The notes below the pieces were generated by a model. That model searched no databases and had not been told where the DNA came from. It saw nothing but the letters and a program-made list of their open reading frames with translations. The position numbers were made by a program, and so were the translations under genes. A stretch of 64,000 nucleotides of DNA, from assembly GCF_001642085.1 (NCBI RefSeq), contig NZ_CP014699.1, positions 1,612,001 to 1,676,000 on the forward strand, given 5' to 3'. This DNA is from Streptococcus pantholopis (GTDB lineage Bacteria > Bacillota > Bacilli > Lactobacillales > Streptococcaceae). Shown piece after piece: positions 48,366 through 57,945 of the stretch (position 1 is its first letter; each line of letters opens with the position of its first letter).

Positions 48366-50285
48366 CTAAAAAGCACCTCCACCTCCTCCTCCGCCGCCGC
48401 CGGAAAAGCCACCGCCGCTAAAGCTTCCGGAACTGCCGGAAGAAACTGAAAAATTCGATGAACTGACAGCATTGGAGGACGTTTGAACAAGGTGGGCTGT
48501 CGAGAGTCCAAGCAAATAGTGAAAATCGGTAGACGGTACTTGCGAAAGTGCACCGAGCGAATGAATCTGGTGAATCTTTAGATAATGTTCTACTCTTTTA
48601 GCATAACCAAAAAGGGTCGCATAAACTAAAAGACGATTCCAAACAACGACACTCTCTATGTCTGCCCGATCAAAAGATTCAATATTAGCAATCATATTTC
48701 TAAAGCTATGCCAGTAGTAAACTCTTTCTCCGCCTTTCTCTGTCAGGACCCCTAGTCTGTAATACTTTCTTGAGCTGCTGTAAAAATAAAGATACAGGCA
48801 GACTGCAATGAGCAGCAAAACAGCATAAATGGCAGAAAAAAGATTTAACTTAAATATCAAATAAACCGCTATCCCTAACGAAAGCACAGCTAACAGCAGG
48901 ACAGAGCCTAACATTCTGTCGAGCTGCTTTTCTTCTCCTCTCTCTAAAGATCGGTAAGGAGAAACAAGCTGGTCTTCTTTGATATGCTCTAAAACACTAT
49001 CTGAGATTTCCCTGCTTTTAGTGTTAATCGCACTTAATACTTCCCTAGAAGCTTTACGGACTGCCTTTTCCAGTTTTTCTCCTTTATACTTCTTTTTCAG
49101 CTGCTTAAGGGTAGCTTTATGGTCATACTGATAAGCTGAAAACAGTTCATTCAAGGCCAGTTTAGTCTCATTGCCAAAGGCCATATCAAGAAAAACGACC
49201 TCTTCATCGCTTAATGTGTTTAAGTCACTGACTGTTAAGTACAATGTCCCATCTTCTTTCGTCAGCACTATATTTTTTCTATCAATCAAGTCCAGCAAGA
49301 CAGCCTGCACCAGATTTTCAAAACGAATATCTGATTTTTTCTTAATCCGTGTGGGGCTCAGCCGGTAAAAACTGCTTCCAAAAATATTTTGCGTCAGAAC
49401 CAGTGGTGATAAATCTTCAGGCACCTCGTACAGTCTGACTTTGCGGTCGGAACGCTGGTAGCGGTTCAACTTCTTTCTCAGGCCTCTAAAGTTCCAAAAA
49501 ACATAGCCTAAATAAAGAAGAAAAACACTTGGCAGCAAATAAGCAAAGAAGATGTTTAAAAAGCGACTCATCCGAGAAATACTTTTTTCTTGAGCGATAA
49601 TCTGTTCCCTGCCGGCTTCATTTTTTTCTATCGCTGTGCTGATGACTTCCTTATCCCAATAGGCGTGCAGCTCAAGCTTAGAAGTAACACTGCCGGCAGA
49701 CACAGTATAGCTGCCGTCCTTTGCATTAACCTCAGGCACCGGTTTAAAGTAACCCTGGTGCGCCCACAGCTGACTGTCAGCGGTCTTTTTTGCTGTTTTG
49801 ATCCTGAACTGGACATTGTGAAGCGTCACATCCCAGTCACTGATTGGGACCCAATTGAGCTCAGCAACATCTTGGTATTTGTATAAGATATTATAGAGCT
49901 GCCAATGGATTACCAGTCTAACTTCACTGCCGCTAAAACCGGAATTATAGATTTTCACCTCATAGCCATCACCTAAGTTGCTGACTGATATATTGTCAAT
50001 ATCGGTATAAACTCCGTCATTATAGACCTCTATATCGGGACTGTCCCCAACGGAAAAACCTTCCGGCATGTTGCCGGCCTCACCTAAAGTAACAACTTGA
50101 CCATTGTAATAGGAATCAAAGTGGTAAACAATAGTTTGAGTAAAATCAGCACTGTTATCTTCATTAACTACTAAGTCGCCGGTATAGCTGGTAATACTGT
50201 AATCCACATCTGCGGCTGCAGCAGCCTGTGTAAAGCCAAAACTAAGCAGCAGGAGCACAAACATTAGCCAAAACTTTTTCATCAT
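48366..50285 (-). CDS. DUF2207 membrane protein
   Basis: A 639-residue protein of the DUF2207 (YciQ-like) family. A signal peptide (1-25) precedes an outer beta-rich domain (about 26-235), a membrane segment (FLNIFFAYLLPSVFLLYLGYV), a long cytoplasmic helical part, two more membrane segments (about 460-500) and a Gly/Ser-rich tail ending in a run of Gly then AF. The function of the family is unknown. A second ATG 3 bases in (50282) is better spaced from GGGGGAG. Lone gene, divergent from the glutamine transporter. Confidence 0.85.
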   Translation of the reverse strand: MMKKFWLMFVLLLLSFGFTQAAAAADVDYSITSYTGDLVVNEDNSADFTQTIVYHFDSYYNGQVVTLGEAGNMPEGFSVGDSPDIEVYNDGVYTDIDNISVSNLGDGYEVKIYNSGFSGSEVRLVIHWQLYNILYKYQDVAELNWVPISDWDVTLHNVQFRIKTAKKTADSQLWAHQGYFKPVPEVNAKDGSYTVSAGSVTSKLELHAYWDKEVISTAIEKNEAGREQIIAQEKSISRMSRFLNIFFAYLLPSVFLLYLGYVFWNFRGLRKKLNRYQRSDRKVRLYEVPEDLSPLVLTQNIFGSSFYRLSPTRIKKKSDIRFENLVQAVLLDLIDRKNIVLTKEDGTLYLTVSDLNTLSDEEVVFLDMAFGNETKLALNELFSAYQYDHKATLKQLKKKYKGEKLEKAVRKASREVLSAINTKSREISDSVLEHIKEDQLVSPYRSLERGEEKQLDRMLGSVLLLAVLSLGIAVYLIFKLNLFSAIYAVLLLIAVCLYLYFYSSSRKYYRLGVLTEKGGERVYYWHSFRNMIANIESFDRADIESVVVWNRLLVYATLFGYAKRVEHYLKIHQIHSLGALSQVPSTDFHYLLGLSTAHLVQTSSNAVSSSNFSVSSGSSGSFSGGGFSGGGGGGGGGAF

Positions 50286-50414
50286 CTCCCCCTTTCTTAT
50301 CCTATTATTTTATCATAAAAATGTATCATTATACTATTTATAGGTAAAGAACATTGAAATGCAGGTCTATTTTTTGTAAAATGGTAGTTGTATAAATAAA
50401 AATAGGAGCCCTCG

Positions 50415-51971
50415 ATGAAGAAGATATTTTTAAGCCTGTTTGCTGTCCTTCTCATATCCTTTGGAGGTCTGACGAGGATCAAGGCAGATGACTATTTGCG
50501 TGTCGGTATGGAAGCCGCTTATGCGCCTTTTAACTGGACACAGGACGATGACAGCGGAGGTGCTGTTCCAATTGAAGGAACCAACCAATATGCCAATGGT
50601 TACGATGTGCAGATTGCTAAAAAAATCGCCCAATCTTTAAACAAAGAGCTGCTCGTCGTTAAAACTTCCTGGACAGGCCTTATTCCGGCGCTGACATCTG
50701 GAAAAATCGACATGATTGCTGCAGGTATGAGCCCGACAGAAGAGCGTAAAAAAGAGATTACCTTCTCAGACAGCTATTATACCAGTGAACCGGTTATTGT
50801 GGTTGCTGCTGACGGAGAGTATGCTGAAGCTAAAAGCTTAGATGACTTCGCAAATGCTAAAATCACTGCCCAGCAGGGGAATTATCTGGTTAACTTAATC
50901 AGTCAGATTCCAAATGTTTCCGAGCAAACTGCTATGGGAGACTTCTCCCAAATGCGGCAGGCTCTTTCAGCCGACGTCATAGATGGCTATATCTCAGAAC
51001 GTCCGGAAGCCCGTACTGCAGAAGCGGCCAGCAGTAAATACAAAATGATTGCCTTCCCCGAAGGACAGGGGTTTGAAACTTCCGAATCTGATACTGCTAT
51101 CGCTGTTGGTCTGCGTAAGGACGACAGTCAAACACTGGCACAGGTCAATGATATTTTGGCGGGGATATCTGAAGAAGAACGGCTGGATCTGATGGATCAG
51201 ATGATCGAGCAGCAGCCTGCCGAAACAGCAGAAGAAGGCGAAACACCTTCCTTCTTCCAGCAAGTCTGGACCATTGTCCAAAATAACTGGCAGCAGTTCC
51301 TGCGCGGAGCGGGAATTACTCTGTTAATTTCGATTATCGGGACTGTCGCCGGCCTCATTATCGGCCTTTTAATCGGTGTTTACCGTACGGCTCCGCTGGC
51401 TGCCAACCGTTTTCTGGCCTTCCTGCAGCAAGCTTTTGGCTGGCTGCTAACCGTCTACATTGAAATTTTCCGCGGAACCCCGATGATTGTTCAGGCTATG
51501 GTTATCTATTACGGAACAGCTCAGGCTTTTGGTCTTTCTATCGACCGTACATTGGCAGCCATTTTTATCGTTTCAATCAATACGGGTGCCTACATGAGTG
51601 AAATTGTCCGGGGCGGTATTTTTGCCGTTGACCAAGGACAGTTCGAGGCAGCTACCGCTCTTGGTTTTTCTCACGGCCAGACCATGCGGAAAATCGTCCT
51701 GCCTCAAGTTATCCGCAACATCCTGCCGGCAACCGGCAATGAGTTTGTCATCAATATTAAAGACACCTCAGTATTAAATGTTATCTCTGTCGTTGAGCTG
51801 TATTTCTCCGGAAATACTGTGGCAACTCAGACTTACCAATACTTCCAAACCTTTACCATTATCGCTGCCATTTACTTCGTCCTGACCTTTACTGTGACAC
51901 GTATTCTGCGCTATATTGAAAACCGTTTGGATCAAGACAATTACACCACTATCGAAGGAGAAAGCCACTAA
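50415..51971 (+). CDS. Glutamine-type ABC transporter, fused substrate-binding and permease protein
   Basis: A 518-residue fusion seen in streptococci: signal peptide (1-24), type 3 substrate-binding domain (about 26-265; [46 protein letters not shown]), then a HisM/GlnP-like permease (about 285-510) with the EAA motif [21 protein letters not shown]. It imports polar amino acids, probably glutamine/glutamate. The ATPase gene follows with a one-base TAATG overlap. Confidence 0.93.
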   Translation: MKKIFLSLFAVLLISFGGLTRIKADDYLRVGMEAAYAPFNWTQDDDSGGAVPIEGTNQYANGYDVQIAKKIAQSLNKELLVVKTSWTGLIPALTSGKIDMIAAGMSPTEERKKEITFSDSYYTSEPVIVVAADGEYAEAKSLDDFANAKITAQQGNYLVNLISQIPNVSEQTAMGDFSQMRQALSADVIDGYISERPEARTAEAASSKYKMIAFPEGQGFETSESDTAIAVGLRKDDSQTLAQVNDILAGISEEERLDLMDQMIEQQPAETAEEGETPSFFQQVWTIVQNNWQQFLRGAGITLLISIIGTVAGLIIGLLIGVYRTAPLAANRFLAFLQQAFGWLLTVYIEIFRGTPMIVQAMVIYYGTAQAFGLSIDRTLAAIFIVSINTGAYMSEIVRGGIFAVDQGQFEAATALGFSHGQTMRKIVLPQVIRNILPATGNEFVINIKDTSVLNVISVVELYFSGNTVATQTYQYFQTFTIIAAIYFVLTFTVTRILRYIENRLDQDNYTTIEGESH

Positions 51972-52711
51972 TGACGGATACGATTTTAGAAATCAAACAT
52001 TTGAAAAAATCCTTCGGGAAAAACGAGGTACTCAAAGACATCTCCTTGGCGGTCAACAAAGGGGAAGTCATCTCCATTATCGGTTCTTCAGGTTCTGGAA
52101 AATCAACGCTCCTGCGTTCTATCAACCTTTTGGAAGAACCGACAGCCGGACAAATTCTTTTTCACAATCAAAATGTCTTAGAAAAAGGCTATAACCTAAA
52201 CCTCTTTCGGGAAAAACTGGGAATGGTTTTTCAGTCCTTTAATCTCTTTGAAAATCTGAATGTCCTTGAAAATGCCACTGTCGCTCAGACCACTGTCTTA
52301 AAACGCGACCGCAGTGTGGCCGAAAAGATTGCTAAGAAGAACTTAAATCAAGTGGGAATGACTGAGCAATACTGGAAAGCCAAACCTAAGCAGCTCTCAG
52401 GAGGTCAAAAGCAGAGAGTAGCTATCGCCCGTGCTCTTTCAGTTGATCCAGAAGCAATGCTCTTTGATGAACCCACATCGGCACTGGATCCGGAAATGGT
52501 CGGTGAAGTCCTAAAAACCATGCAGGATCTTGCTAAATCAGGCCTGACAATGATTATTGTGACTCATGAGATGGAATTTGCCAAGGATGTCTCTGACCGG
52601 GTTATTTTCATGGACCAAGGTGTCATTGCCGAAGAGGGTACACCTCAGCAAATCTTTGAAAATCCTAAGGAAGAACGGACCAAAGCTTTTCTTAAACGCT
52701 TTTTAAAATAA
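51971..52711 (+). CDS. glnQ: Polar amino-acid ABC transporter ATPase (GlnQ type)
   Basis: A 246-residue ATPase driving the preceding fused transporter. Walker [14 protein letters not shown], signature [15 protein letters not shown], Walker [14 protein letters not shown] and H-loop VTHEMEFA are intact. Coupled to the permease by stop/start overlap and followed by a strong terminator. Confidence 0.95.
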   Translation: MTDTILEIKHLKKSFGKNEVLKDISLAVNKGEVISIIGSSGSGKSTLLRSINLLEEPTAGQILFHNQNVLEKGYNLNLFREKLGMVFQSFNLFENLNVLENATVAQTTVLKRDRSVAEKIAKKNLNQVGMTEQYWKAKPKQLSGGQKQRVAIARALSVDPEAMLFDEPTSALDPEMVGEVLKTMQDLAKSGLTMIIVTHEMEFAKDVSDRVIFMDQGVIAEEGTPQQIFENPKEERTKAFLKRFLK

Positions 52712-52734
52712 AAATAGGCTCTCATATATGAGAA

Positions 52735-52766
52735 AACCAGAAAGCAACAGGCTTTCTGGTTTTTTA
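52735..52766 (+). terminator. Terminator of the glutamine transporter operon
   Basis: AACCAGAAAGC (52735-52745) pairs perfectly with GCTTTCTGGTT (52751-52761), then six Ts. Confidence 0.9.
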
Positions 52767-52783
52767 CTGCAATCACAGCAGGC

Positions 52784-53056
52784 TTATAAGTCTTTTAATT
52801 CAGAACGCTGCAATTCTGACAGCTTTTTCTGACGCAGGTAGCGCTTAAGCCAGTCTTCCAGTTCACAGCCGGCTAAAGCTAGGAACATCATCAGGAGAGG
52901 CAGATAAACTAAATGCACACCTAAAAACAGTGATAAAGGTAAAGCAAACAGACAGCTTCCTAATAAAGGCAGCCACTTATTTATCCCTGTATAACGAATA
53001 ACGAACCATTCTGCAAAAAATAAAACAGCAGCCAGCAGTACAATCAACATTCTCAT
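52784..53056 (-). CDS. Small membrane protein
   Basis: This 90-residue protein has two or three hydrophobic segments (MLIVLLAAVLFFAEWFVI, WLPLLGSCLFALPLSLFLG, YLPLLMMFLALAG) and a charged tail (LKRYLRQKKLSELQRSELKDL). It overlaps the upstream DUF2089-type regulator gene by 4 bases, so the pair is one unit. This resembles small regulator-membrane protein pairs, but the function is unknown. Confidence 0.7.
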   Translation of the reverse strand: MRMLIVLLAAVLFFAEWFVIRYTGINKWLPLLGSCLFALPLSLFLGVHLVYLPLLMMFLALAGCELEDWLKRYLRQKKLSELQRSELKDL

Positions 53057-53352
53057 GGTTCTACCTCCTTCCTTTCTTTACGGTAGGCAGCAATCAATTT
53101 CTTGGCGGCCTCAAAGCTTATCTCATCCTCCAAAGCCAAATCCTTGATTAGGCTGATATAGCCCTCCTTCTTAGATTTGACGGAGACTCTCTGAATCAAT
53201 CGGTCAAGGCGCAGGCGAATAGTCGGATAAGAAACCCCGTACTCCTTTGCCATTTTTTTCAAAGAACCTGAAGTGAGAATAAAGCGATGCATAAACTCAT
53301 AATCTTCCGGCTCCAACTCAAGCAGCCAAGATGGGATATTTTCGTCTCTCAT
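53053..53352 (-). CDS. DUF2089-like helix-turn-helix protein
   Basis: A 99-residue protein: IPSWLLELEPEDYEFMHRFI followed by LTSGSLKKMAKEYGVSYPTIRLRLDRLI, a helix-turn-helix of the DUF2089/sigma-4-like kind, and an acidic/basic C-terminal helix. It likely regulates itself and the membrane protein it overlaps. Promoter TTGATT (53399-53404), 17 bp, TATACT (53376-53381) on the minus strand. Confidence 0.78.
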   Translation of the reverse strand: MRDENIPSWLLELEPEDYEFMHRFILTSGSLKKMAKEYGVSYPTIRLRLDRLIQRVSVKSKKEGYISLIKDLALEDEISFEAAKKLIAAYRKERKEVEP

Positions 53353-53375
53353 ACCGTCACCTTCTCTCTCATTCC

Positions 53376-53404
53376 AGTATAACCTTAAATATTATGAAAA
53401 TCAA
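53376..53404 (-). promoter_or_regulatory. Promoter of the DUF2089-like gene
   Basis: TTGATT, 17 bp, TATACT. From here to 53731 I see only AT-rich sequence and a GC-rich hairpin ACTGCT-CTGCT/AGCAGCAGT at 53559-53583. Confidence 0.65.
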
Positions 53405-53731
53405 CTTTAAAATTATTAAAAATAAAAGTTATTTTTTTAAAATTATCGTTAATCATCAGCAGACATACTTTTTTAGTCATATTAGCTCAAGTTCTAAAAG
53501 CAACAACAACCTGTTTTCTTTCTAAAAAGCTGGTATCAGCTGCTGTTTTTGCTGAAAGACTGCTACTGCTGGGCAGCAGCAGTGGTCCAAACAAACACAT
53601 TCTGACCAAGATTGGGATATCTTTTTAAAATCCGTTTTTACATAAATCACTCTTATAACCAGCCATAAAAAATTTAGATTATGCAAAAATCCATTGAGAT
53701 GTTAAGATAATGGCAATCAATTTTTTTGGAG

Positions 53732-54149
53732 GTCCCTAAAAGATAAGCAAAAGGGATGGTTCATCTGCACTGATTTCATTGCTAGTCAGCCGTAAACGTC
53801 TGAAGGTTTTGTCGCCTTAACAGTCGACCGCACCTTTCTAGTCGTTCTGGCAGAGGGGCGCCTACGAAATCAAAGATTTCTGGCTTACCGCCAGCCGTAA
53901 ACGTCTGAAGGCTTTGTCGCCTTAACAGTCGACCGCACCCTTCTAGTCGTTCTGGCAGGGGGGCGCCTACGAAATCAAAGATTTCTGGCTTACCGCCATT
54001 TTTGCTTTGCTCTTTTAACGGGCTTTGTATCTTGTTGAATTGAACACGCCCTAAACGCTGCGGGAAAAAGATGTCCTGACTTAGAATCTGGTGATTCGTC
54101 AGTCAGTCCCCTATTTTCCTTTTGCGTTTTTAACGGGCTTTGTATCTTT
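53732..54149 (+). repeat. Hairpin repeat array 2 (one large and one basic unit)
   Basis: Unit A (53732-54034) has a worn left arm (CCCTAAAAGATAAGCAAA) and right arm (TTTGCTCTTTTAACGGG) around two tandem 105-bp modules (53788-53892, 53893-53997). Unit B (54035-54149) runs from TTGAATTGAACACGCCC to TTTGTATCTT, with arms AACGC/GCGTT and its own apical hairpin CTGACT-GAATC/GATTC-AGTCAG. The end of unit B is 8 bases from AAAGGAG of the next gene. Confidence 0.85.
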
Positions 54150-54168
54150 ATTTAAAAGGAGAGAACTT

Positions 54169-54723
54169 ATGTCTGCTAAATTCCCTATTCATACAATTGA
54201 AAGTGCCCCAGAAAATCTCAAAGAAAATCTGACGGCTGTCAAAAAAAATAATGGTGGTTATATTCCGAATCTTATCGGTCTTTTAGCTAATTCACCGACT
54301 GCCTTGGAAACCTACCAGACAGTTGGGGCTATTAACCGCCGAACCAGCCTGACTGCAACTGAACGCGAAGCTGTTCAGATTACAGCAGCTGTAGCCAATG
54401 GCTGTGCCTTTTGTGTTGCCGGACATACTGCAGTTTCCATTAAGCAGGTCAAAATTCCCCAAGATGTTCTGGAGGCACTCCGTAAAGGAACACCAATTGA
54501 CAGCGATCCTAAGCTCAATACGCTGGTTAAATTTACCTTGGCTGTTATCCATAACAAAGGTAAGGTCGGCGACCAAGCCTTAGATGATTTCTTTGCGGCA
54601 GGCTACAGTCGGGAAAACGCTCTGGATGTCGTGCTCGGCGTCAGCCTCGCTACTTTGTGCAATTATGCCAACAATCTGATCAATACCCCAATCAATCCTG
54701 AATTACAGCCTTATGCTTTATAA
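54169..54723 (+). CDS. Carboxymuconolactone decarboxylase / AhpD-like protein
   Basis: A 184-residue all-helical protein with the AhpD-type redox motif in NGCAFCVAGHTAVSIK (CxxC followed by His), as found in peroxidase partners and CMD-family enzymes. It may reduce peroxides or disulfides, but no cognate peroxiredoxin lies next to it. ATG 54169 with AAAGGAGAG is chosen; a longer reading from 54091 goes through the repeat. Apparently co-transcribed with the dehydrogenase-like gene 27 bases on. Confidence 0.83.
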   Translation: MSAKFPIHTIESAPENLKENLTAVKKNNGGYIPNLIGLLANSPTALETYQTVGAINRRTSLTATEREAVQITAAVANGCAFCVAGHTAVSIKQVKIPQDVLEALRKGTPIDSDPKLNTLVKFTLAVIHNKGKVGDQALDDFFAAGYSRENALDVVLGVSLATLCNYANNLINTPINPELQPYAL

Positions 54724-54750
54724 AGAAATGGTTAAAAAGAGAGAACGAGT

Positions 54751-55815
54751 ATGACAGCATTTTCAAAAGAATTTACGACCTGGCTGGAAAATCATGCAGA
54801 AGAACTGGACCAAAACTCTGGAACATTGGCTGACAGCCTGCTGGAGCGCATTGCTAAGGAAGGGGTCTTTAAAATCGGTGTCCCAAAAGAACTGGGAGGT
54901 AGCGGAGGAAACCAATCAGCTGTCATTGAAGCCTTAACAGAATTAGGTAAACAGTCACTGACTGCCACCTTTATTTCTTGGGGACACAGAACCTTTATCG
55001 AAAATATTTTAGCAAGCAGCAATCCCTACCCACGTACTGTCTGGCTATCTGAACTCATAACAGGACAGCGCGCTGCCGGAACAGGACTGTCCAATGCGGT
55101 TAAATTCTTATCCGCCATCGAAGAACTCAATGTCACTGTTATCGAAAAAGGAGATAATTACTATTTGCAAGGTCGGCTGCCCTGGGTGACGAATCTGCGT
55201 TCTGATCGTTTTGTGGCAGTCTTTGCGGCTGGTTTTGAAAATAGCAGCCAAAAGCCAATCATTGTGGCAGTTCCTTCAGAGACTGATGGTTTAAAACGTT
55301 CAGAAGATTTGGAATTTGTAGCGCTTCAAGGATCTAATACAGCAGCATTGACTTTTGACAGGGTGCTGCTGGATAAACGTTGGATTCTATCTTATGATGC
55401 CCAAGACTTTTTGGCTCAGACACGGCCAGCTTTTCTGGGGTTTCAATTCGGTATGGGGTTCGGCTTAACAGAGCGGGCATTGGCTGAAGTGGAACAAAGT
55501 CTAGATAAAGGCCGTTCAGTTTTAACTAAAGACTATACCGATGCGCTGGATCGGCTGAGGCGGCTGAAAAGCACCCTCTATTTCGGCTTAAACAAAGAAC
55601 ATTATTTTGTTGAGCACCCTAAAGAGCTTTTTCAGCTGCGGATTGATATCGTAGATTTAGTGTCTACAAGTCTTTTACTAGAATTGCAGTCTGGCGGCGG
55701 GCAAAGCTACTTCCGCCATTCTTCTTCCAGCTTTATCCGGCGCTGGAATGAAGGAGCTTTCCTGCCTATTGTCTCCCCGAGCGCTGTGCAGCTGCGGCAC
55801 ATTTTAGCTCATTAA
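54751..55815 (+). CDS. Acyl-CoA-dehydrogenase-like flavoprotein
   Basis: A 354-residue acyl-CoA dehydrogenase superfamily member: the N-terminal helical domain has IAKEGVFKIGVPKELGGSGG, a middle beta domain (VIEKGDNYYLQGRLPWVTNL) and a C-terminal helical bundle. It is shorter than classic enzymes (about 380) and the WVTNL in place of the usual ITNG, with no clear catalytic Glu, suggests a DszC/SfnB-like flavin mono-oxygenase or other redox role. Streptococci lack beta-oxidation. Operon with the CMD-like gene. Confidence 0.8.
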   Translation: MTAFSKEFTTWLENHAEELDQNSGTLADSLLERIAKEGVFKIGVPKELGGSGGNQSAVIEALTELGKQSLTATFISWGHRTFIENILASSNPYPRTVWLSELITGQRAAGTGLSNAVKFLSAIEELNVTVIEKGDNYYLQGRLPWVTNLRSDRFVAVFAAGFENSSQKPIIVAVPSETDGLKRSEDLEFVALQGSNTAALTFDRVLLDKRWILSYDAQDFLAQTRPAFLGFQFGMGFGLTERALAEVEQSLDKGRSVLTKDYTDALDRLRRLKSTLYFGLNKEHYFVEHPKELFQLRIDIVDLVSTSLLLELQSGGGQSYFRHSSSSFIRRWNEGAFLPIVSPSAVQLRHILAH

Positions 55816-55886
55816 TTTTTATAAGCCGGCAGGGACAGTGTTAGTTAAATGCTGCCCCTCTTTTTATCTGAGTTAAAGGAGGGTCT

Positions 55887-56804
55887 ATGGTTCATTTCAT
55901 CAAAAAAATCCCCTTAGCATTGGCAGGACTGATTTTAGGCATAACAGCTCTGGGCAACCTGCTCGCTGTGATTTATCCGCCTGTCAGATCCTGGATTTTT
56001 GGATTTACCTTACCGCTGTTAGTCCTTCTCTTCTTACGCCTAGTGATGACCAGAGAGAATCTGAGAAAAGAATTTTCCTCTCCGGTCACTGCTTCTGTCT
56101 TTGCAGCCCTGTTGATGGCTTTATCATTTCTGGTGAACGCCAGTCCCTTTAATATCGCAATTCGCTGGATTTTATGGCTGTTAGTTCTAATGCTTTATCT
56201 CCTTTATATTGCCGCTTTTAGCTTTAAATTTGTTCTCTCCCGAAACTTAGCTTTGGTTTATCCCAGTTGGGTAATTGTCTATGTAGGGATTGCAGCAGCT
56301 AGTACCGTTCCGCCCCTTTTTCCGGCAATAACGGCAGGCTGGTGGATTTGGGTCGGCGCTGTCATTGGATATCTCCTGCTGATGCCGGTGATTTTTTACC
56401 GTCTCTTACGGTTTGGTATCGAAAAGGCATACTATCCGACTTTGATTATTTTAGCAGCCCCCACTTCTCTCTTGCTGACATCTTACTTAAATCTAAGCCT
56501 GCATCCTAATCGTTTCTTCGTTATCGGTCTCACCCTCTTAGCACAGTTTCTCTATGCTTTGGTTTTAGTTAGGCTCCCTAAAATTCTAACCCAAAACTTT
56601 ACCCCGCTATATGCTTCAGTGACATTTCCCCTCGTCAACACGGCTCTGGCCCTGCGGCTGAGTCTGGCTGAACTCGCTGTCAATCACCTTTTTTTCAGAA
56701 TTTTAGCTGATGGCCAGGCAATTATCGCAGTTCTAAGTGTTGTATATGTAAGCTATGGCTACTTTAGATTTTTTCTAAAAATGACTGAGGCTAAAACAAG
56801 CTGA
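55887..56804 (+). CDS. TDT-family transporter (TehA/SLAC1-like)
   Basis: A 305-residue membrane protein with about ten hydrophobic segments, the five-helix-pair pattern of tellurite-resistance/dicarboxylate transporters, and PPVRSWIFGFTLPLL near the first pair. Family members export anions, including C4-dicarboxylates and sulfite-like ions. AAAGGAGGG precedes the ATG. It follows the dehydrogenase-like gene by 71 bases, so a shared role in handling a small organic or sulfur compound is possible but unproved. Confidence 0.8.
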   Translation: MVHFIKKIPLALAGLILGITALGNLLAVIYPPVRSWIFGFTLPLLVLLFLRLVMTRENLRKEFSSPVTASVFAALLMALSFLVNASPFNIAIRWILWLLVLMLYLLYIAAFSFKFVLSRNLALVYPSWVIVYVGIAAASTVPPLFPAITAGWWIWVGAVIGYLLLMPVIFYRLLRFGIEKAYYPTLIILAAPTSLLLTSYLNLSLHPNRFFVIGLTLLAQFLYALVLVRLPKILTQNFTPLYASVTFPLVNTALALRLSLAELAVNHLFFRILADGQAIIAVLSVVYVSYGYFRFFLKMTEAKTS

Positions 56805-56915
56805 CTAGGTAGAAACTCATGCTCACTATAGGGATTAAATTTTCTCTTTCTAAAAACGATTTCTGTCTCGGTGGGGCTTCCCACATTGCCAGTTCGAAAC
56901 AGAGCCGCAAAATAC

Positions 56916-56952
56916 AAAAAGCCTGACTTCTATTAAAGAAGCAGGCTTTTTA
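56916..56952. terminator. Bidirectional terminator
   Basis: AAAAAGCCTG and CAGGCTTTTT (56916-56950) with internal TTC/GAA pairing, between the convergent TDT and SPFH genes. Confidence 0.85.
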
Positions 56953-57038
56953 TCTTAAGTTTTTGAACTAATATTTCCAGACAAAAAAGTACCGGTTTTA
57001 ATGGGGCATTCCTTGTCTGGAAAAGACAGTTTTTGCAT

Positions 57039-57926
57039 TTATTTGGCTTTCAAAGCTGATAGAACTTGAGTGCGAATATCCTCTACTCCATCAGGTTTGC
57101 TAGGAAGAAAGAGGGTTTGATTGCCGGCTGCCGCAAACTGATTTAGAGTATCAAGATATTGGTTAGTCAACAGAATAGACATAATCTGCTCTTCTGTCAT
57201 CCCGACATTAGCCAGCTTTAGTTCCTGAATTGATTCTGCCAAACCATCGACAATTGCCTTACGCTGTTGAGCAATACCAACACCATGCAGGCGATCTTTT
57301 TCTGCCTCAGCTTCTGCAGCTGTAACAATCTTAATTTTATCGGCATTGGCCAGTTCCTGAGCAGCAACACGTTTCCGCTGTGCAGCATTAATCTCATTCA
57401 TGGACTGTTTAACTTCTGCGTCAGGTTCAACCTTGGTAATCAGAGTTTTAACAATAAGATAGCCGTATGTTGACATTTCCTCTGCCACTTGATGCTGAAC
57501 CTCTAAGGCTATTTCATCCTTTTTCTCAAACAGTTCATCCAGTGTCAGCTTTGGCACTGAAGAACGCAGAGCATCTTCAATGTAGGACTTAATCTGAGCT
57601 TCCGGCCTCATCAATTTGTAATAAGCATCTGTCACATTCAGCTCATTGACCCGATACTGTGTAGCAATGTTTAAAGTAACAAAAACATTATCCTTTGTTT
57701 TGGTCTCAACTACAATTTCAGACTGCAGCAAGCGCAGCTGAATTCGTGCGGCAATCTTATCAATACCAAAGGGCATACGGACATGGATCCCGCTGCTGGC
57801 TACCCCCTGATATCTCCCAAAACGCTCAATAATAGCAACAGACTGCTGCCGAACAACATAAAGCGTACTGCCAATCACTATGAGAATAATAAAAAGCAAA
57901 AAGAAAATAAAAAATAAAGCAAACAC
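57039..57926 (-). CDS. SPFH/Band 7 (stomatin-like) membrane protein
   Basis: A 295-residue protein with one N-terminal membrane segment (FALFFIFFLLFIILIVIGSTL) and a prohibitin-homology domain (QQSVAIIERFGRYQG ... RVNELNVTDAYYKLM), then a long coiled coil (about 180-235, AEEMSTYG, NAAQRKRVAAQELANADKIK) typical of stomatins that scaffold membrane microdomains. The start is GTG with GAGGAGG seven bases upstream. Repeats lie directly ahead of it, and a strong promoter beyond them. Confidence 0.9.
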   Translation of the reverse strand: MFALFFIFFLLFIILIVIGSTLYVVRQQSVAIIERFGRYQGVASSGIHVRMPFGIDKIAARIQLRLLQSEIVVETKTKDNVFVTLNIATQYRVNELNVTDAYYKLMRPEAQIKSYIEDALRSSVPKLTLDELFEKKDEIALEVQHQVAEEMSTYGYLIVKTLITKVEPDAEVKQSMNEINAAQRKRVAAQELANADKIKIVTAAEAEAEKDRLHGVGIAQQRKAIVDGLAESIQELKLANVGMTEEQIMSILLTNQYLDTLNQFAAAGNQTLFLPSKPDGVEDIRTQVLSALKAK

Positions 57927-57945
57927 CCTAAAACCTCCTCAAATT

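Noticed and set aside
48320..48553. 77-residue frame in the DUF2207 gene end
   Set aside because: A shadow of the Gly-rich tail in another frame.
53753..53772. Short reading frame MVHLH after a GGAGG-like site at 53729
   Set aside because: Only five codons, inside the left arm of a repeat; likeness to the TDT gene start is chance.
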